Shown piece by piece: positions 33,501 through 36,719 of a stretch of 36,719 nucleotides of DNA. A model generated the notes under the pieces. That model saw nothing but the letters and a program-made list of their open reading frames with translations, did not search any database and was not told the DNA's origin. The DNA is from Plantago elongata (taxonomy: Eukaryota > Streptophyta > Magnoliopsida > Lamiales > Plantaginaceae). The DNA is taken from assembly GCA_036897095.1 (NCBI GenBank), contig JAYMSP010001062.1, positions 1-36,719 on the forward strand. Reading direction: 5' to 3'. The position numbers and the translations under genes are program-made. How positions within the stretch are numbered: the stretch's first letter is position 1; the number at the start of each line of letters is the position of its first letter.

Positions 33501-35336
33501 CCCATCGATCTTCTGAAGCCGAGTAATGAGATCTCGAGAAGACTTGGTGAAGTTTTTCAAACCCTAGAAAAATAATACAAGAAAGATAAAATAACAAACA
33601 GAATGGACAAAAAAGAAATAGACAACAATCAATGAAACTTAGAAGCTACATGCATGAATCATACCACACCATGTACATCCAAAATTGTCGTGCTTGAATC
33701 AATGTGCCTTTTAGCAGCAATTGTACAAGCTGGAAATTTCACCGCGAAGGTATTCTCGAATTCTCTCACGTGGTATTTTATGTAACGGTCCAAGGTCGTG
33801 ACTTGCATGAGTTTGTTTGCGTCAACCTTCCCCAGCCTCTCAATGTACACTGGCCTACCATCTTTATCAACTCCATGATAGCCATGGGGGTAGTACTTCA
33901 AAACATCATTCAACTCGTTGAACTCAAATTCCTGATTAGAAAATGTAAGAATTTGAGAAAATACTCACAGCTGAACTTCTTATAGAAAAAGTAACCAAAT
34001 TATGTAGTGTAGAACCCCGGACCTCGGAAATAGTGTCAGTTCCAAATTCTTTCCTCCACTGTAACATATCAGTCCACATGTTCTTGGACTTCTCAATGTC
34101 AAATTTCCTTGCTTTCAAAAACCTGCATGCAAATGTTTTGAAATCTAAGAAAACTGAGCAGTAACTGGCTGTCTTTTAAGATAGAATTACCAAGCTCTCT
34201 CGCTTAAATCTACATCTCAGGCTTCCTTACAGCAGAAAAGTTAATTATTAAATTGAAATGGTGAATTAAAATTGATTTAGAAACTATTGATAATGTTAAC
34301 CTCAACATCATATGGTAATCATCAAATTTTTCTGGCAGACACTCCTCCAGTATCAATGCTTGTCGGAAAGCCTCAACAGTTTGCAGTTCATCAGCATCAC
34401 GAATATCTTCAATTGAAACAGAGCCCGTTCTTCCCTCAAGTTTTCTTCTACTACCACTCTTCTTCTTCTTAAGAGAATGCTTGAACTTAGTAGATGCATT
34501 GAGTGCTTTCTTTTTGAAGGAACCAATTCTTGTCTTCCTATCATCCTCCGAATTCTCAACATCTGACTTTCTTTCTCTTTTCTCATCATTTCCAGATGAC
34601 CCTTCAAAGCCTAGTTAAATAAGAAACATCTTTTAGACACTTAGAACATACCGTCCACCACAACGTACCCATTCATCTCAATGTTAATTAAAGTAGTACA
34701 ACCTCCGTTTTGTATATAAAATGTTTAGCGTGATTGCAGGCGATATATCAATGCTAGGAATGAAGTAAAGAATATGTTAAGTTGACAGGAGATACGTAGA
34801 TCTAGAAATGGTAAAACATAGCTAAAACAACTCGAAACGAAAACCACACATTTGCTTTATTATATTACCCGAACTCTTGAATTCCCCTAACATACCCGTG
34901 TCGGACAATCGACAGTCGGAGTCAGATATGGAATGAGATGGACACTAATTCTAATGGATTTATTTATTCTTTGTAAACGGAGGTGATCATGTATGTATTG
35001 CAATAACGAGGTGAAGGAAGCGGTTTTATGATCAGAAAACAGAGTTATCTAATCTACATGTACAAGTCGAAAAGAATTACAATTCGAATTCATAGTACTA
35101 GTAAGTAACTAAATTTAGTAGATGGTAGAAATGTTTGGGAAATGCAAAATTGATAGGGCTAGCTAGCTAGTAAACAAGAAAGAAGAAGAAGCCAAACAAA
35201 CATACTTAATTAATGGGATCCATTCCATTGGTGATTGGTGTAAAAGGTCAAACAGCAAATACTGTAAAAGTTGAAAGTGAAGAAGAAATGGAAGAGACTC
35301 ACAAGGCCTGGCAAAGCGATCCAAAGGTCCCGACAT
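30536..35336 (-). CDS. Sec14-like phosphatidylinositol transfer protein, SFH type (SFH-B)
   Basis: Fourteen exons on the minus strand: 35336-35303, 34610-34301, 34122-34023, 33931-33665, 33563-33486, 33408-33307, 33197-33148, 33066-32967, 32838-32743, 32649-32533, 32343-32217, 31612-31209, 30721-30647, 30559-30536. They give 1884 nt, 627 aa, a normal SFH length. It starts with the family hallmark [15 protein letters not shown], then an acidic and basic segment, the CRAL-TRIO N region ([28 protein letters not shown]), the Sec14 fold ([52 protein letters not shown]), a Ser/Pro linker (exons 10-11), a hydrophobic [16 protein letters not shown] (about 480-495), a coiled coil ([14 protein letters not shown]) and the end KKKFCFF. 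Introns are GT-AG except intron 6, which starts GC. Expected role: phosphoinositide presentation at membranes, for example in polarised growth. It is the better-conserved partner of SFH-A. Confidence 0.94.
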
Positions 35337-36384
35337 AGCCGATTGATTCTCTTCCTTCCTGTATAAACGAAACGTAGACAAACAGACAGCAGCACAAGAA
35401 CCAGTATGTATTTGGTCCTGAACTAGCTGCTGAGAGATGAAGTTAAGTGTTGTAAGTAATTCAATGTTCCGTTACTACATAAAATTATGCTAGTAAGAAG
35501 AGTAGTAAATGCTCTCTTCTTTTCTGCTCTGCCCAAGAAGAACAATTCTGACAAAATTCTCTGAAGACAGACAACCAGGCATATTTTTATTTATTTGATT
35601 GCTTATAAATAAAAAATAAATAGATACAAATGGCAGAATAATCATTCAAGGAGGTTTCGGCGACAAATTTAAGAATTTGACTTGCCGGCGCGTTAAGGAC
35701 ACCAGGATAGGATAGGACATGACATATAATTGGACCACCCGCCACCTACGCCAGGGCTGTGTTTGTGTGGATCAACAATTCTTCGCCATTCTTATTAAAT
35801 TAATTAGGTAACCTATAATAATAATAATAAATTTATTAAAATAGTGAGTCTTAACGAGATTTTTCGAATCTAGTCGTACTCAATTCATTAGAAAAACAAA
35901 TATAAAATGAGAATCGAGTGAGACCCTAGATAAGGCTCAACTTGAATAGTATCAACCACAATTTTTTCAATGCTTTGAACCTCTCGACATTCATTATTTT
36001 CACCAGGATAATCTAGCAAATGATTCACATCCATTTTGTGTCGATAATGCATACCCCGTAATCAAGTTCACGAATATTTTCTCCAAAATTTGAATCGTTT
36101 AAATCACTTTAGCTGATTAGATTCGCCGAGAGAATTTTGCAGGTCATCTGTAGAACCTCTTTAAATTAATAAATTATTAATTTATCAATATAATATGTCA
36201 CTAAATTAATAAATATCTCAGTCTCAACATTATCAATTTATAGAGATTTCACTGTATATAACTAATTTCTTATTAACATTATAAAAAAAGGAAATTCAAA
36301 GTAATGATAAAAATTAAAAGAAGTGTGAAAATGTGTACATTTATTAGCAAAAGATTTAATTTATATGTAAACTTGTAATTGTTT
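35337..36384 (-). promoter_or_regulatory. Upstream region of SFH-B
   Basis: This is the probable promoter and 5' leader of the minus-strand gene, with CT/GA-rich tracts near 35490-35545 (GAAGAG and TCTTCTTTTCT runs). Beyond about 35800 it is AT-rich intergenic DNA without a recognised gene or repeat end. Confidence 0.4.
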
Positions 36385-36719
36385 TGTGACGACCCAGTTA
36401 ATCGGACGCGGTTGAGGTACGATTTAAATCATATTCCATTATATACGAGTTATTTAAATATATTATTTTGAGGCGGATAGAATTCGAATATTAGTGGTCA
36501 GACCGTGTTCGCCAGTTAATTACGATTAAGCGTTAAAATTATTATTTGATATTATATTAATAAAATAATAATAAAATAATAATAAAAATAAAATTATTTT
36601 TTAATTTTTTATTCTAGTTAAGTTCGCGTCCAATATCGTCCCGGATATCGAATTCGTATTTTTCAGAATTTATTTACGAGCCATTTGGAGTCTAGAAGAA
36701 ACCAGGGATATATAATGGC
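36385..36719 (+). repeat. Possible start of a Ty3-type LTR, cut by the window end
   Basis: TGTGACGACCCAG at 36385 matches the 5' end style of plant Ty3 chromovirus LTRs (TGT-ACGACCC). The following 335 bp is non-coding and composition changes at this point. The other LTR end lies outside the window, so this is tentative. Confidence 0.4.

Overview
This is a stretch of nuclear chromosome from a flowering plant, most probably a eudicot. The evidence is many short GT-AG introns, AT-rich intergenic DNA, a plant SUMO E1 subunit, a CrRLK1L receptor kinase, two plant-type Sec14/SFH genes, and CACTA, PIF/Harbinger, Copia and Mutator-like transposon remains. The sequence alone does not fix the species.

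Layout from left to right. Positions 1-902 look like the end of a Ty3-type LTR and carry a 34-bp tandem repeat. A complete 11-exon SAE2/UBA2 gene (SUMO-activating enzyme large subunit, 632 aa) runs 1729-7049 on the plus strand. It converges on a two-exon THESEUS1-like CrRLK1L receptor kinase (7685-10432, minus strand, 865 aa). At 11.1-12.6 kb there is a broken Harbinger transposase and an unidentified degenerate coding stretch. From 13724 to 23278 two ~165-bp LTRs bracket a decayed Copia element. Its interior has been replaced by nested pieces: the left end and transposase exons of a CACTA element, then the 3' LTR and downstream coding region of a second (SIRE-like) LTR retrotransposon in antisense, itself interrupted by a 299-bp poly(A) retroposon with a perfect 17-bp target-site duplication. 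The Copia RNase H tail resumes at a sharp junction near 22728.

The right third holds two complete Sec14-type phosphatidylinositol-transfer (SFH) genes arranged tail to tail: SFH-A (24361-29136, plus, 13 exons, 582 aa) and SFH-B (30536-35336, minus, 14 exons, 627 aa). Exons 3-8 have identical lengths in both (100, 267, 78, 102, 50, 100 nt), so they are an inverted local duplicate. SFH-A has diverged at its N-terminus and linker and carries a ~1.16-kb terminal-inverted-repeat element pressed against a splice donor. SFH-B keeps the canonical N-terminus and uses a non-canonical GC donor in intron 6. The window ends in what may be the start of another Ty3-type LTR.

The four intact genes have separate housekeeping, signalling or lipid roles and form no visible pathway. 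I found no clear novel system. The points most worth checking are the nested and deleted transposon block with its intron-bearing antisense ORF, and the asymmetric divergence of the SFH pair. All exon coordinates were read by eye from splice sites and reading frame, and the exon lengths of the three spliced multi-exon genes sum to whole codons.
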